Of a stretch of DNA of 64,000 bases, positions 45,545 through 57,822 are shown piece by piece. Position 1 is the first letter of the stretch, and each line of letters begins with the position of its first letter. Origin of the DNA: Dipteronia dyeriana (Eukaryota; Streptophyta; Magnoliopsida; Sapindales; Sapindaceae); contig CM065299.1 of NCBI GenBank assembly GCA_032871835.1, positions 42,358,706 through 42,422,705 on the forward strand, written 5' to 3'. Both the position numbers and the translations under genes were made by a program. The notes beneath the pieces are model-generated. The model searched no databases. It saw only the letters and a program-made list of their open reading frames with translations, and was not told the DNA's origin.

Positions 45545-46100
45545 GAAAAAGACAAATGGGGAAAAATAAGGATTTGTATATGATACAAATTGGTGCACAT
45601 AAAAAATATTTATTCTTTAATAAAAAGTAAAAAAAAAAGGTCTTTTGGGCATGTGTAGTCGTGCACTTTGAAACAAAAAGAAAAATATATATATATGATA
45701 TTTTTCTTAACAACTACAATGGTTCTAAGTTGTTTTCACTTGGAAGAAAAGGTTTATTCAAGTATTTTCTCTACATCCTCCATTCTAAGATCATGAGTCT
45801 GTGACGCACTCACACGCAGTTACTAGTCTCGGAATATAGCGAGGAAGACCGAGTTGTTCAGACATGAGCATATCGTAAAGTGAAGGAGCCTCCAAACGTT
45901 GGTATGATGTTATTCTCTTCCTCTTTATTATTGATTTCAATTTCCTCTATATACATATTTTATTATTGTAATAATTTTATATGTATTAATTTCAAAAAGG
46001 AATTATGATCCCAAGTTCACTGGTCCCAGATCGTTTACGATCTGTATAAAATTTTTAAAAACCTACTTCCACTGCGTGACCAGTGAACGGGGTTCCAACA
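44528..46100 (+). repeat. Element D 5' LTR, second part
   Basis: Aligns with 51298-52958 (GAGATTCATATATATCAACT, then GATCGTGGTCTTTGATATAC). It ends GGGGTTCCAACA at 46100, next to the primer site. It includes a TA run at about 45509-45538. 48 bp present in the 3' LTR between the two parts are missing. Confidence 0.9.
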
Positions 46101-46102
46101 AG

Positions 46103-46115
46103 TGGTATCAAAGCC
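46103..46115 (+). other. Element D primer binding site (initiator-Met type)
   Basis: TGGTATCAAAGCC two bases after the LTR end; the plant copia standard complementary to tRNA-iMet is TGGTATCAGAGC. It fixes LTR boundary and orientation. Confidence 0.85.
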
Positions 46116-47219
46116 AAAAAAAAATTCTGGAACATCTAATTATTTTCGATGCTCCTATATGTATGATGTGTAGGCACGGTTTAAATTGACTGTATGATGT
46201 TTTTGTATGTAAATTAAATTGTTTAATTTAAACATTATTGATCGTAATTTTTTATGGTACTGTGGATTTAGGGTTTATGGGTTGTATAATATTTTTATTT
46301 ATTTTTATTTTTACTGTTATTGTATTATAAATAAAATAAAATAAAAACAAATTGTAACCTGTAAACAAAGAGCTGAAAATGTGCGCGACGACTATACTGT
46401 TCACCGGACGCTGTTCATGCGGTACTGTTCACAATCTCTTGCACGGCTCCGTTGGCAAGTGTTGCCTAGTGCATTCCGTGCAAATTTCCTTTTTCGGATT
46501 GATGAGATGAATCAGAGTGACTTGAAGAGAGTGGAAGACTCGGACAAATTTTTGTAGCCAATTTTGTAATTTTAGATTCTATTTTTTTTAGGTTAAATAA
46601 TCCACAGTACTCGGTCAATTCATGCATGCTTTATATTATGTGATAATAAAGGCATTGTCATGCATACGTATGTCATTTAGATTAGATGTGCGTACACAAA
46701 TATATTTGATATGTTATACATGCATCATAGCCTAATTTTTTATGTATTTTTTTTAATGTGATTAAAATGGATAAATACATAATTGGCTATGAAAATCAGA
46801 TTAGTTTTTTAATGGTAAAAACTTTGTAATTCTCATTAAATATTAATCTAGTTATTAAAGTGTTTAATAAGTTAGATTAATAGAGTCATTTATTATTGTA
46901 ATTAGGATAAATATGATTAATTACCTAATAATAAATTAACTGAATAAAGTGTTAGAGTTTTAATAGTTAAAACTTGGTAAACACTAACATAATAATCTGA
47001 CCTTAGTAAATAGTTTACAAAGGCTTAGATAATTTACTAATAAATTACATTTTTAATAGTTAAAAATCATAAATAATTTATTAGTTAATTAGAATTTGTT
47101 TCTAATAATGAACTACTTAATGCGCTAGATAACTTGATTAAAGTTAGCCATTTGATCCTATAAAGTCTATATGTATTAACGGATAAAAGAAAACCCTAAT
47201 TTTAAAATAGTGAGTGGGA
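46116..47219 (+). other. Element D leader and lost gag start
   Basis: 1.1 kb, mostly AT-rich and full of stops. The short GC-richer segment with GTTCACCGGACGCTGTTCAT (about 46397) parallels the GC-rich leader of E3 in concept only. No gag N-terminus is recognisable. Confidence 0.5.
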
Positions 47220-47863
47220 GAGAGATATATGACATATATATCCCGCGGTCTCCATCATTAGTTCAACACCGTGAGATCCGTGTGGGTCTCATCTGATGGG
47301 AAGGCCCGAACATATCTGTTGGCTTCAATGACAGACGTGTTTGTCACAAAGCACGAAGCAATGACTTCAGCATTTGAAATCATGGAGTCATTACAAGCAA
47401 TGTTTGGGCAGTCCTTCGGGAAAAAGCGAAACGAAATTGTTCTTTCCGCTATGCTCTCTCGTATTAGGGATGGTACATCAATTCGAGAATATGTCCTGAG
47501 CATGATGTTATACTTTAACACAGTAGAGGTCAATAGTGGGGCCATTGATGAACCCAGTCAAGTGACTATCATACTGACGACTCTTTCAAAAAGTTTCGAT
47601 CAGTTTAAAAGTAACAATGAGATAAACAACTTAAGGTTCAGTCTCACATAGTTGCTCAATGAGTTCAGTACTTCTGAGTCCTTGACTAAGGACAACAATG
47701 GCAAGACCGGTACGGCAAGTGTTGTTGAACCATCTTTCTCCAATAATAAGAAGAGGAAGAGGTTTGCTAAGAAAGCGAGGATAAGCCAAAACCCAAGAAA
47801 GCCCAAAACAAGAAGAAGTCCAAGAAAGGTAAATATGAATTACTTGTTCTTGAGTCATATTTA
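47220..47863 (+). pseudogene. gag: Element D gag
   Basis: The frame 47271-47651 (ARTYLLASMTDVFVTKHEAM, SLQAMFGQSFGKKRNEIVLS, SIREYVLSMMLYFNTVEVN) is a copia gag core of the UBN2/retrotran_gag_2 type (by memory). The frame continues after a stop at 47649 (LLNEFSTSESLTKDNNGKTG) into a Lys/Arg-rich tail. The N-terminus is gone and the usual CCHC knuckle is not visible before the protease. It resembles E2 gag 58588-58920. Confidence 0.78.
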
Positions 47864-48360
47864 GTGGAAGATGATTCTTCACCCTGGATAGTTGATTCAA
47901 GGGCCACAAACCATGTGTGTTCTTATTTGCAATGGACTGATTCTTGGACACAACTAGAGGAGGGAGCCTTCTTTATACGTGTGGGGTCAGGGGATGTTGT
48001 GTCAGCACGAGTAGTGAGCGTAATTAGATTACATTTTTGTAATAGTTATATATTGTTGGACAATGTATTTTATATTCTTGGATTTACACGGAATTTGATT
48101 TCCGTTTCTAAGTTGTTAGAGCAAAAATATTCTGTTTCTTTTAAAAATAAGTTTGTTATTATTGGAAAGAATGGTCTGAATATTTATTCAGGAATTAATG
48201 AAAACAATTTGCATGTGTTAAGACCGTTAATACATACTACACTGCTCAACACCGAAATGTTTAAGGTTAAAAAACAAAAACTAAACGACATAAGATTTCT
48301 CCAGATAAAGAAACGTATCTCTAGCATCTAAAGCTTGGCCGTATCAACCTTGACCGGATA
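47864..48360 (+). pseudogene. pro: Element D protease and pre-integrase region
   Basis: The frame with SPWIVDSRATNHVCSYLQW has the copia protease active site changed from the usual D-S-G-A to D-S-R-A, which would abolish catalysis. It continues through VFYILGFTRNLISVSKLLEQ to the pre-integrase region (FKVKKQKLNDIRFLQ). The stop at 48329 is followed by a shifted frame with L-RL-GRINLDR-like residues. Confidence 0.8.
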
Positions 48361-49075
48361 GAAAGACTAGTAAAAAGCGGACCTTTAAGTGAGTTAAAGG
48401 TTGGCACCTTACCTTTCAGCGAATATTGCCTGGAAGGTAAGATGACTAAGAGACCTTTTACTAGAAAAGGGCTTAGAGCTAAAGAACCGCTAGAGCTTAT
48501 ACATACAGACGTCTGCAGACCGATGAATGTTAAAGCTAGGGGTGGTTATGAGTATTATGTCACCTTTATAGATGACTACTCAAGATGTGGATACGTCTAC
48601 CTAATGCAACGAAAGTTGGAAACATTTGTAATGTTCAAAGAATTCTGAGCTGAAGTTGAGAATCAATTAGGTAGGACTATAAAGTCACTATGATCGGATC
48701 GTGGAGGTGAGTACCTTGACCAAGAGTTTGAAGACTTAATGGTCGAGCATGGGATAGTTTCCTAACTCACAGTCCCCGGTACACCTCAGAAAAATGGTGT
48801 AGTGGAGAGGAGAAATAAAACCCTAATGGAAATGGTGAGATCTATGATTAGTTTTTCATCATTACCAAATTCCTTCTGGGGATATGCGTTACAATTAGCG
48901 GCATACATTTTGAATGTGGTGCCATCCAAATCTATTATTAAGACTACCCTAGAGTTGTGGAATAGTCGTAAAGCTAGTTTGCAAAATTTTCATATATGGG
49001 GGTGTCCAACACACGTGGTTAAGAACAGAAGTGGAAAGCTAGACTCCAAGTCTGTTTTCTGCCTTCTATAGTCCC
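48361..49075 (+). pseudogene. int: Element D integrase
   Basis: The frame (48442 onward) shows EGKMTKRPFTRKG, then core HTDVCRPMNVKARGGYEYYV with the first Asp and IDDYSRCGYVYLM. After stops at 48646 and 48691 come SDRGGEYLDQEFEDL with the second Asp and TPQKNGVVERRNKTLMEMVR with the Glu. It ends with FHIWGCPTHV and SGKLDSKS. The catalytic triad is present, but stops break it. Confidence 0.85.
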
Positions 49076-50260
49076 GAAGATAACAAAGTATTTGTATCGA
49101 TAAATGCAATGTTTCTTAAAGACAATTATATTAGTGACCATAAACCTCATTCTAAGATTGTATTAAATGAGTATGAGCCAGGTGAGACTAGTGCTTCATC
49201 ATCAAAAGTTGTTGATACATAAACATCTGAGAATCAGATGGTTCCTGATCAGGATACACTACCACTTAGACATAGTAAAAGGGTTGTGAGACAACCTGAA
49301 TGCTATTTAGGTATAGGTGAGGGACAAGATGTTGTCTCTGCTGATAGTATGGATGATTCATTGACATTTAAGAGTGCAATGGAAGATCCTGATAAATAGG
49401 AATGGCTTAAAGCCATGAATATCGAGATGGAGTCCATGTACTTGAACTCAGTCTGGGATCTTATAGACTTACCGGATGGGGTAAAACCAATAGGGTGTAA
49501 GTGGATCTACAAGAGAAAAAGATGAGTAGACGGGATGGTAGAGACCTTCAAAGCAAGGCTAGTGGCTAAGAGTTATACTTAGAAAGAGGGGGTCGATTAT
49601 GAAGAGACCTTCTCGCCAGCAGCCATGTTTAAGTCTATTAGGATTCTTTTATCCATTGCTGCCTATTTCGACTATGAAATTTGAAAATTGGATGTCAAAA
49701 CTGCATTCTTGAATGGCAATCTTGATGAGAGCATCTATATGATGCAACTAAAGGTATTCATGTCTCCAGATCAAGAGCAAAAGGTTTGCAAGCTGCAAAG
49801 GTCCATCTATGGCCTAAAGAAAGCATCTAGATCTTGGAACATTAGGTTTGATGATGTGATCAAAACCTAATGCTTCGAGCAAAACGTCGATGAGTCTTGT
49901 ATCTACAAGCGCATCATTGACAAGAAAGTAGTTTTCTTAGTCCTATACATAGATGATATCCTACTCATTGGGAATGATATGAGAGTGTTGTCTGATGTAA
50001 AGGAATGGCTGGCGAGCCAATTCCAAACAAAAGATTGGGAGAGGCGAGTTATGTTCTAGGGATCCATCTTCTAATGGATCGTAAGGATAAACTCATAGCC
50101 TTGTCTCAGGCATCATATATCGACAAGATTCTTATGCGATTTTTGATGCAGAATTCCAAGAAGGTAGTTTACCTTCCAGGTATAGAGTTCACTTGTCTAA
50201 GGAACAGTGTCCTAGGACACCTCAAGAAGTTGAGGATATAAGACATGTACCATATGCATA
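49076..50260 (+). pseudogene. pol: Element D reverse transcriptase
   Basis: Copia RT signatures: EWLKAMNIEMESMYLNSVWD (from about 49401), GCKWIYKRKR, KARLVAKSYT, DYEETFSPAAMFKSIRILLS, KLDVKTAFLNGNLDESIYM (about 49687), SIYGLKKASRSWN and LYIDDILLIGNDM (about 49945) with the catalytic aspartates. Stops at about 49399, 49525, 49579, 49681 and 49870, and a frameshift near 50040-50200. Confidence 0.87.
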
Positions 50261-50928
50261 TGCAGTAGGTAGTCTCATGTATGCTATGTTATGCACGAGA
50301 TCAAACATCTGTTATACAATGGGAGTAGATAGTAGATACCAGTCCAACCCAGGATTGGATCATTGGGTTGCTGTCAAGACAATTCTCAAGTATCTTCGGA
50401 GAACGAGAGACTATATGCTAGTGTATTATGGGAAGGATTTGATCCCGTTAGGATACACTGATTCTGATTTTCAATCAGACAGGGATTCTTGGAAAAGCAC
50501 GTCTGGATCAGTATTCACCTTGGGTGGTGGAGCCATTGTGTGGAAAAGTCAAGCAATCTTGCATTGCTGACTCCACCATAGAAACCGAATATGTAGCCGC
50601 TTGTAAAGCTGCTAAAGAGGATGTTTGGCTTCGTAAGTTTCTGAGTGATCGGGAAGTTGTTCTAGATCTGGATAAGCCTATCACACTTTATTGTGATAAC
50701 AGTGGTGCTATGGCTAATTCCAAAGAACCAATAAGCCACAAAAGAGGAAAGCATATAGAGAGAAAGTATCATCTCATTGGAGAGATAGTGCAGAGAGGGG
50801 ATGTGATAGTCACAAAGATAGCCTCACAAGACAATCATGTTGATCCATTTACGAAGACCTTACCGGATAATATGTTTTCGGGTCACCTAAATGGTCTAGG
50901 GTTACGAAACATGCCTCACATGCTTTAA
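50193..50928 (+). pseudogene. pol: Element D RNase H
   Basis: The frame 50193-50570 (PYAYAVGSLMYAMLCTRSNI, GYTDSDFQSDRDSWKSTSG, FTLGGGAIVWKS) and, after a frameshift at about 50545, 50524-50928 (ADSTIETEYVAACKAAKEDVW, TLYCDNSGAMANSKEP, HIERKYHLIGEIVQRGDV) are the copia RNase H. It contains the metal-binding D, E and D sites. It stops just before the polypurine tract at 50931-50942. Confidence 0.86.
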
Positions 50929-50930
50929 TG

Positions 50931-50942
50931 CAAGTGGAAGAT
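50931..50942 (+). other. Element D polypurine tract
   Basis: AAGTGGAAGAT directly before the 3' LTR start TGTTGGGG; the usual position and composition for copia elements. Confidence 0.75.
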
Positions 50943-52958
50943 TGTTGGGGTTTGTGCCCTAAAGAAAATTTTCAATTCATTCTTGTTGTGTTGTTTATTT
51001 TATAACTTGTTCATATTAACATCCTGGATTACCAGATGTAGTCTCGAACTATGTATATGAGTGTCATATACAGATGGATACAGTAAGAGACGTGCAATCT
51101 GAAGAGTCCATAGATAGCAAATAAAGCTGGGTACATTATTTGTGGTTAATCTATAGTTGTGGTTCATTCCGTAATGTACGGTGATTATATCATAAATCAT
51201 TCATATGAGATATGGGAATGGAGGCACCTTGTATGATGTGATCATATAGGGCTGGGCCTTGATCTCTATGAATCTCACTCCAAGGTCTGTTTACTGATGA
51301 GATTCATATATATCAACTAATGATGGTTATATGGGGGTGATCTTAATCCTGAGTGTCTTATCGACTACTTCTGGTTAGATCGTGGTCTTTGATATACCAT
51401 GAGTGAGGTCAAATGCATTTCCTGATCAATATACTCTGTACGTTGGGATTACGGTTTAGCTTGTGGTTAGGAAGGTTTGAACACAAAAGTGGAATCAACT
51501 CCATCTTGTGAGAAGTATATGGTAGTTTCCTTAAAGGTTGATTCGGGGCATGGATAGTATGAGCACTCTCCTAATTCCATGAGGAAATAGGATTTGTTGT
51601 CCATTAGAGAATCCACGGTACTTAAAGGATATATGTAATTAGAGGGGTATAAAAGACATAATGACCCAGCTCTAATTATGAACTATTGTGGAGGATCACA
51701 CCATATGTAATAGCTATATCGATGGACACCGAGTTGTATCGGTCTGTGTAAAAGTGTCTACAGTTGAGAGAGTGCAGCTTCGGGTTTTTAGTGGAGCAAC
51801 ACCTGAGTTAATAATCAAGGAATATTAATTAAAGAGTTTATTTAATGATTTTGAGGATTATTTGAGCTCAAAATACTATGGGTCCATTAGGTCCCATGCT
51901 AGCCCGAATGATTTAGGTGACAAGGGTCACTGTAAATTAATTGGATTATCCAATTAATTGTGTTACGAAAGTGACACGTATTTAATTAATTTAACAATGA
52001 GATTATTTAATTAATAAATAATGGTGATTAAATAAATTAAATAATGAGATTATTTAATTATGTTATTAATCACTAAATGGAGGATGTTTGATGATATTTG
52101 TTTTTGAATAAAATAAGATAATATGATTATTTTATTTTATTAAATTAAATATTAAATTTTTGAATTTAAATAGTTGAAATTCAAAATAGATGGTATCTTT
52201 TAATAAAAATAAAATTAAGATTTTGTTTTTAAATAAAAAGAAATCATGAGGATTTTAAAAGAGGAAATATATATGTGATATATATTCTTTGAAAACCGAC
52301 CAAAACAAGATATCGACCAAAACAAGATATCAATTAAAATGGAAAAGTATATATATTTGATATATATATTCTTTAAAAGAAAAAGACAAATGGGGAAAAA
52401 CAAGGATTTGTATATGATAAAAATTGTTGCACATAGAAAAGAATAAATATATTCTTTAAAAAAAAGTAAAAAAAAAATAAAGATCTTTTGGGCATGTGCA
52501 GTCGTGCACTTTGAAACAAAAAGAAAGAAAAAAATATATATATATATGATATTTTTATTAACAACTAGAATGGTTTTAAGTTGTTTTCACATGGAAAAAA
52601 AGGTTTATTCAAGTATTTTCTCTACATCCTCCATTCTAAGATCCTGAGTCCGTGACGCGCCCACATGTAGTTACCAGTCCCGGGATATAGCGAGAAAGAT
52701 CGAGTGGTTCAGATAGGAGCATATAATAAAGTGAAGGAACCTCCAAACGTTCGTATGATGTTATTCTCTTCTTCTTTATTATTGATTTCAATTTCTTGTA
52801 TATACATATATTTTATTATTGTAATAATTTCAATTTCCTGTATATACATATATTTTATTATTTTGATCCCAAGTTAACTGGTCTCAGATCGTTTACGATC
52901 TATATAAAAAATTTAAAAACCTACTTCCACTGTGTGACCTGTGAACAGGGTTCCTACA
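50943..52958 (+). repeat. Element D 3' LTR
   Basis: 2016 bp from TGTTGGGGTTT to GGGTTCCTACA. Complete, and used here to recognise the split 5' LTR. The right flank CGCTG (52959-52963) pairs with CACTG (20764-20768). Confidence 0.92.
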
Positions 52959-53829
52959 CGCTGTTGGCATCCGGCCAATCAAATTTAGCCCCCAAATGGC
53001 ATATGGCCAAGGTGACGATAGGTTCTTCAACAACTCGGAGGGCCTCTTGATGTCATTAACAATCATCTGGCAACCACTACACTGATCCGTAACTGTATGA
53101 GCATCTTGGAATAAGGTTGGCCATTAGAAGCCTTGTTTGGGAGTCTTATGCACTAAGCTTTTACCCTTGGAGTGGTTCCCATACACTCCCCCATGGATGT
53201 TTTCTAATATATGTTTGTCTTCTACTGGGTAAACGCACCCTGTAAAGCCTTTGAAAATCCTCTCATGTGCAATTTTCCTCCATCCATTAAGTATCTAGTT
53301 GCTCTATACATGAGACGCTTCGCCTCAGTCACTTCCATCATGAGCATCCCATTCTTTAGGTATTCCCTGATCAGGGTCATCCAAGTGGCCTGTCCACATT
53401 CAACCGCTTCTACCTCCAATACTTCCTCTTGATCGTCAATTCTCAGTGGTGAGCAATTCGGATGGTCTTCGACCATATACTGATAGTGGCCAATGCCAAC
53501 TTTGACAGAGAGTCTGCCTTCTCATTCTTCTCCCTTGGGATCTGAGTAATCTTGTACGCTTTGAACCTTCCAAGCAACATCCTGGCTATCCTCAGATACG
53601 CAACCATATTGTTGTCTTTGGCCTTATATTCATCCAAGATTTGGTTTACCACCACCTGTGAATCACAAGATATCTTCAACTCATCTGCTCTAGGGCCTTG
53701 CAAACCCTAAGTCCTTCCAAGTGTGCCTCATACTCGGCCATGTTTTTGGTGGTTTTGAAATCAAACCGCAGGGCATATTCTACCTGTTCAACTTATGAGG
53801 TGGATATGACTATCCTGGCTCCAATGTTG
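52959..53829 (-). pseudogene. pol: Element C: end of second RNase H and integrase N-terminal part
   Basis: Minus strand from 53829: RNase H residues NMAEYEAHLEGLRVCKAL, then ISCDSQVVVNQILDEYKAKD (53703 downward) and ITQIPREKNEKADSLSKLAL. Next are the integrase linker (MYRATRYLMDGGKLHMRGFS, about 53320-53240), the HHCC region near 53200-53080 and PYAIWGLNLIGRMPT, which ends exactly at the D insertion. The frame continues into 20768-20472. Stops are few. C is cut on the right by E2, inside the RNase H, at 53829/53830. No C LTR is in the window. Confidence 0.85.
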
Positions 53830-55648
53830 TGTATAGAAAAATCAGTTCAAAACGCAGCGGAAGCGTACAATTAGGGTTTGGTATATTCTAAATTTTTTTC
53901 CCTTTAACAGAAAAAACCTCAACCCTAGATTAATTGACATATAATAAAAGTGTCGTACCTTTTTTTTCGTGACGATTGAACTAGCACCAAATTGAATCCG
54001 CAAGATCTTCCAATCCCATCAAGAACGTGAATCACCTAGAAGTGTGGGCTCCCTTTCTTTAAATTGTATACCAGAGTTAGTCACAATAATCCACCAATAA
54101 TTAAAACAAAGAATGTTAGGTCACTTGTAAATTATCAATCAGTTTGATTGAAACTCATGTGAACCTTGATTCGTAGTTGTACACAAACACTTTTATTGTA
54201 AAGGCTACTAATGCACAATCGAAAACAAAACGTCATTTCTTCTTTTTCTTCTTTGCCGAATTTTCACACACCAACCTTTAAAGTTGGACAAATTTATCTA
54301 GAGTAAGAACCAAATTCTCTACACTCAAAATTCTCTCTTGGCAAATTTTACTCTTGTATAAACCCTAACCTTGGCCGAATTTTCTTCTTGAATAAAACCT
54401 AGCCTTGGCCGAATTTTTCTATTTAAATTATAGCCCTGGACAAATATTGTTTTTCCTATTTTATTAAATCCATTGGACTTAAATAAAAAGTATACATGTG
54501 AACTAGACCCACTCTCACTAAAAGAAACAAGTCTACATGCCTTAATACAATTCTAGATAGACCCATAACTTGGTCTGATAGAATATATCAAGTGATCCAT
54601 GCAAGTTCATGTGAATTGGGGATCTCGACGGGCTATCTAAATTTAAGCTCAATAGACATAACCTAATCACATTCAACAAAGGATTCACTTAGATCTGATC
54701 TATTAATTTTAGTTCATTCCGCTAAACAACTAAAATTGAACTCTTAAATAATGATAGAATAAGTCAATATTGCTCATTCATACCTTAAACAATCTTAATG
54801 GAGAAAGTGTATCCTTGTGATGAATATCAGTAATCGCCAAGAGCTTATAGACCACCTATAGCTCTCCAAGTTACCATAATTACTCATATGACAACATTTT
54901 GAACTTGGATATTTTGACTTGTCCATAAGCCATATTTCAATAGACGCTATTAAAAACTTAACGTTAAGATTTAATATCCAATACCTCAAAACATCCATAT
55001 GATGATATTCTACTCTCATTTAATAAATAAAGTCAGGATGTCCATATCTATAAATGAAGTCCTCTATCGATTATCAAATGAATACCACCAAACTATAGAG
55101 GATAGACTATGTTGTATAATCGTACTCATTGATACCTCAAATGATAACACTTGCAACCATTAGTCCATAATTTATCTCAGGATTGAGATAGACTCTTATA
55201 CTATCTTCAAGTGAAAAAATTTATCCGTTGATGGTTCTGGATAAAGTATTTCACTGTGAACCTATTTAATGCACCCAGTGCATATGATTATTTTACCCAA
55301 AGACACCAGAATTTGATGATTTTAGACTCATCATAACACATTTGATCCCACTCAAAAGCTAGCAAAAGAATATACAACTTTGACAAGATAAATTTTCCCA
55401 ACCTTTATCTTAAGTTGTGAATAATATTCAAGACTATGTAAAGAATTGTGTCTACCTCATACATGTCCAGATGTACGAACAATTCTTCTTTTCTCATGGA
55501 CTTTTGACCTTATGATTATTTACTTTTGACAATTATAATAATTAAACTATAAATGCAATAAGATTTGTTAAACTAGTAATCAATTTATTAATATGAAAAA
55601 ATTGTCAAATACATTATTACACTCTTGCTATCGATCATAATGCCAACA
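53830..55648 (-). repeat. Element E2 3' LTR
   Basis: 1819 bp, TGTATAG...AATGCCAACA on the plus strand. It is shorter than the E1 LTR (about 2.5 kb) because most of the middle, including the doubled TGGCCGAAATT unit, is reduced (around 54340-54460). Confidence 0.88.
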
Positions 55649-56178
55649 ATCTCCCACGTGCTCTATAGCAAATGTGTCATATTTCTTATCCTCATATTCT
55701 TTAGGTGCACATCAAAACTCTTTTGTATAAGACCCTTTGTGAAGGGATCCGTTAGATTTTCTGCTAACGTGATCTTGGTTATCGTCACGTCTCCCCTATG
55801 CACAATTTCCCTTAAAATGTGATACTTTCTTTCAATGTGTTTCCCTCTCTTATGACTTCTTAATTCTCTCGAACTAGCCACTGCCCCTCTGTTGTCACAA
55901 TAGATAGTGATATGCTTATTCGTATCAAGAACCACTTCCAATTTAGTCGAGAATTGGCGGAGCCAGACAGGCTCTTTAGCTACTTCACATGCGGTAACAT
56001 GCTCAGCTTTTATGGTGGAATCTGCAATACAATAATGCTTGAGACTCCTCCATATGATTGCCCCTCTTCCAAGTGTAAACACAGATCCTGATGTTGATCT
56101 TTTAAAGTTAGAATCGAATTGGAAATCAGAATCTTTATACCCAACAGGAATTAAATCCCCTCTAGAGTATACAAGCAT
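55649..56178 (-). pseudogene. pol: Element E2 RNase H
   Basis: An open stretch (56178-55663) with LIPVGYKDSDFQFDSNFKRS, GSVFTLGRGAIIWRSL, ADSTIKAEHVTACEVAKEPV, TIYCDNRGAVASSRELR and KHIERKYHILREIVHRGDV, ending MTHLL before the purine tract. This is the copia RNase H with its acidic sites, although the glutamate-Tyr of the usual A-E-Y has become A-E-H. It is close to D's domain at 50430-50928. Confidence 0.86.
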
Positions 56179-57480
56179 ATAATCTCTCGTTCTCTTGTGA
56201 TACTTGAATATATATTTGACTACCGTCCAGTGATAAGGACCAAGTTTCTATGAAACCTGCTAACTATGCCAACAGTAAAATCAATATATGGTCTAGTACA
56301 TAGCATACATGAGACTCCCAACTGCAGAGGCATATGGAACCCTACTTATGAATTGCTCTTCATGCTCATTCTTAGGAACTTGTTCCTTAGAAAGTTTGAT
56401 TCAATGTCTGAAAGTTAACATACCTTTCTTGGAATCTTGCATGTAAAATCTAGACAAGATTTTATCTATGTATGAACTTAGTATAAGGCAATCGATCTAT
56501 TCTTTCTATCCTTTATGACTAGGATGCCAAGAATATAACTTGCTTCTCCTAAGTCCTTCATATCAAATTGTTTTGTCAACCATTCTTTTACTGATGTCAA
56601 TACACCTACATCGTTTCTGATGAGTAGTATATCATCAACGAACTAGGAAAACCAACTTGTCGCCTTTAATCCTTTTGTATACAGAGGGTTTGTCAATGTT
56701 TTGAATAAATCCAAAACTTTTCACGGCTTGATCGAACCTTATGTTCCAGGATCTGGATGCTTGCTTCAATCCATATATAGATCTTTGCAACTTGCATTCC
56801 CTTTCCTTTTGGCCTTTTTCATTGAATCATTCTGGTTGCATCATATAGATGCTTTCGTCAAGACTTCCTTTAAGGAAAGTTGTCTTGATGTCTATTTGCC
56901 AAATCTCAGGGTCTTGAGATGCCGCAATGGATAATATTATCCTAATGGATTTTAGCATTGCCATATGAGAGAAGGTTTCCTCATAATCGATACCTTCCTT
57001 CTATGTGTAACCTTTAGCTACCAATCTAGCTTTAAAGGCTTCCACCTTTCCATCCATTCCTCTCTTCCTCTTGTATACCCACTTGCACCCAATATGTTTT
57101 ATCCCTTTAGGCAAGTCCACAAGAGACCAGACTTTATTATTAAATATAGAATCAATTTCGGATTGCATTGCCTTTTGCTAATGGCGATAATCAACATCTT
57201 CCATGGCTTCCTTATACATGTCGGGATCATCGTCATCTGGGAGATTCTCTATTGATTCTCCTAGATCGATGTATCTCTCGGGTTGTCTACTAACCCTCCC
57301 ACTATGATGAGGAATGGTAGATTTTTGATCTTGTGTTGGTGCGAAACTTACAATTGGGCTAGGTTGAGAAACCTCTTATGGAATTGTACTCATGAAAGCT
57401 CCTTCAAGACAATTCTACTTTTAGGCACAAAACTATTCATATAGCCCTCTTCCAGAAATTTAGCATTTGTCAAAACAAAT
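56179..57480 (-). pseudogene. pol: Element E2 reverse transcriptase
   Basis: Broken frames on the minus strand show VWSLVDLPKGIKHIGCKWVY and MDGKVEAFKARLVAKGYT (about 57110-57000), EGIDYEETFSHMAMLKSIRI (about 56990-56930) and, after frame changes, the region with YDATRMIQ, SIQILEHKV and YYSSETM (about 56840-56600). This gives RT order without a clean catalytic block. Stops are numerous. Confidence 0.75.
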
Positions 57481-57822
57481 ACTTTAAGATCTTAAGGACT
57501 ATAAAAATAATATCATTTGGTTCCTTTTGGATACCCAACAAATATGCATTTTTCTAAATGGGACTCCATCCGAGTTATGTCTCATGAGATACACATAGCC
57601 AAATCTCGAGTAATCATCTGTGAAAGTGATAAAGTACTCATAACCACCTCTAGCTTGAATGCTCATTGGACCACACACATCAGTGTGTATTAGTCCTAAA
57701 CATTCAGTGGCTATTATGTCTTTGGTCGTGAAAAACCTTTTGGTCATCTTACCTTCCATACAAGATTCACAAGTTGGTAGATCATCGACCTTTAAGTCAC
57801 TTAAAGGTTCATCACTAACCAA
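57481..57822 (-). pseudogene. int: Element E2 integrase, core deleted
   Basis: The frame 57822-57499 begins in the zinc region (CESCMEGKMTKRFFTTKD), continues through the first part of the core (HTDVCGPMSIQARGGYEYFI, TDDYSRFGYVYLMRH) and then jumps at about 57560 to PFRKMHICWVSKRNQMI. That stretch resembles the segment after the integrase core in copia polyproteins (CxFVGYPxGTK). Roughly 200 residues, including the second Asp and the Glu, are missing in one in-frame deletion. Confidence 0.8.

Larger units (their letters stand above)
20769..52958 (+). mobile_element. Element D: Ty1/copia retrotransposon with 2-kb LTRs, interrupted by E1
   Basis: The 5' LTR is split (20769-21097 and 44528-46100) by element E1 with its own passengers. 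Primer site, leader, gag, protease, integrase, RT and RNase H follow in copia order, then a 3' LTR at 50943-52958. Flanks CACTG (20764-20768) and CGCTG (52959-52963) match at four of five bases. On both sides lies the integrase of element C, whose reading frame would continue across. The two LTRs have diverged noticeably (roughly 10-15% in the stretch I compared), so D is older than B. Multiple stops. Confidence 0.9.
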
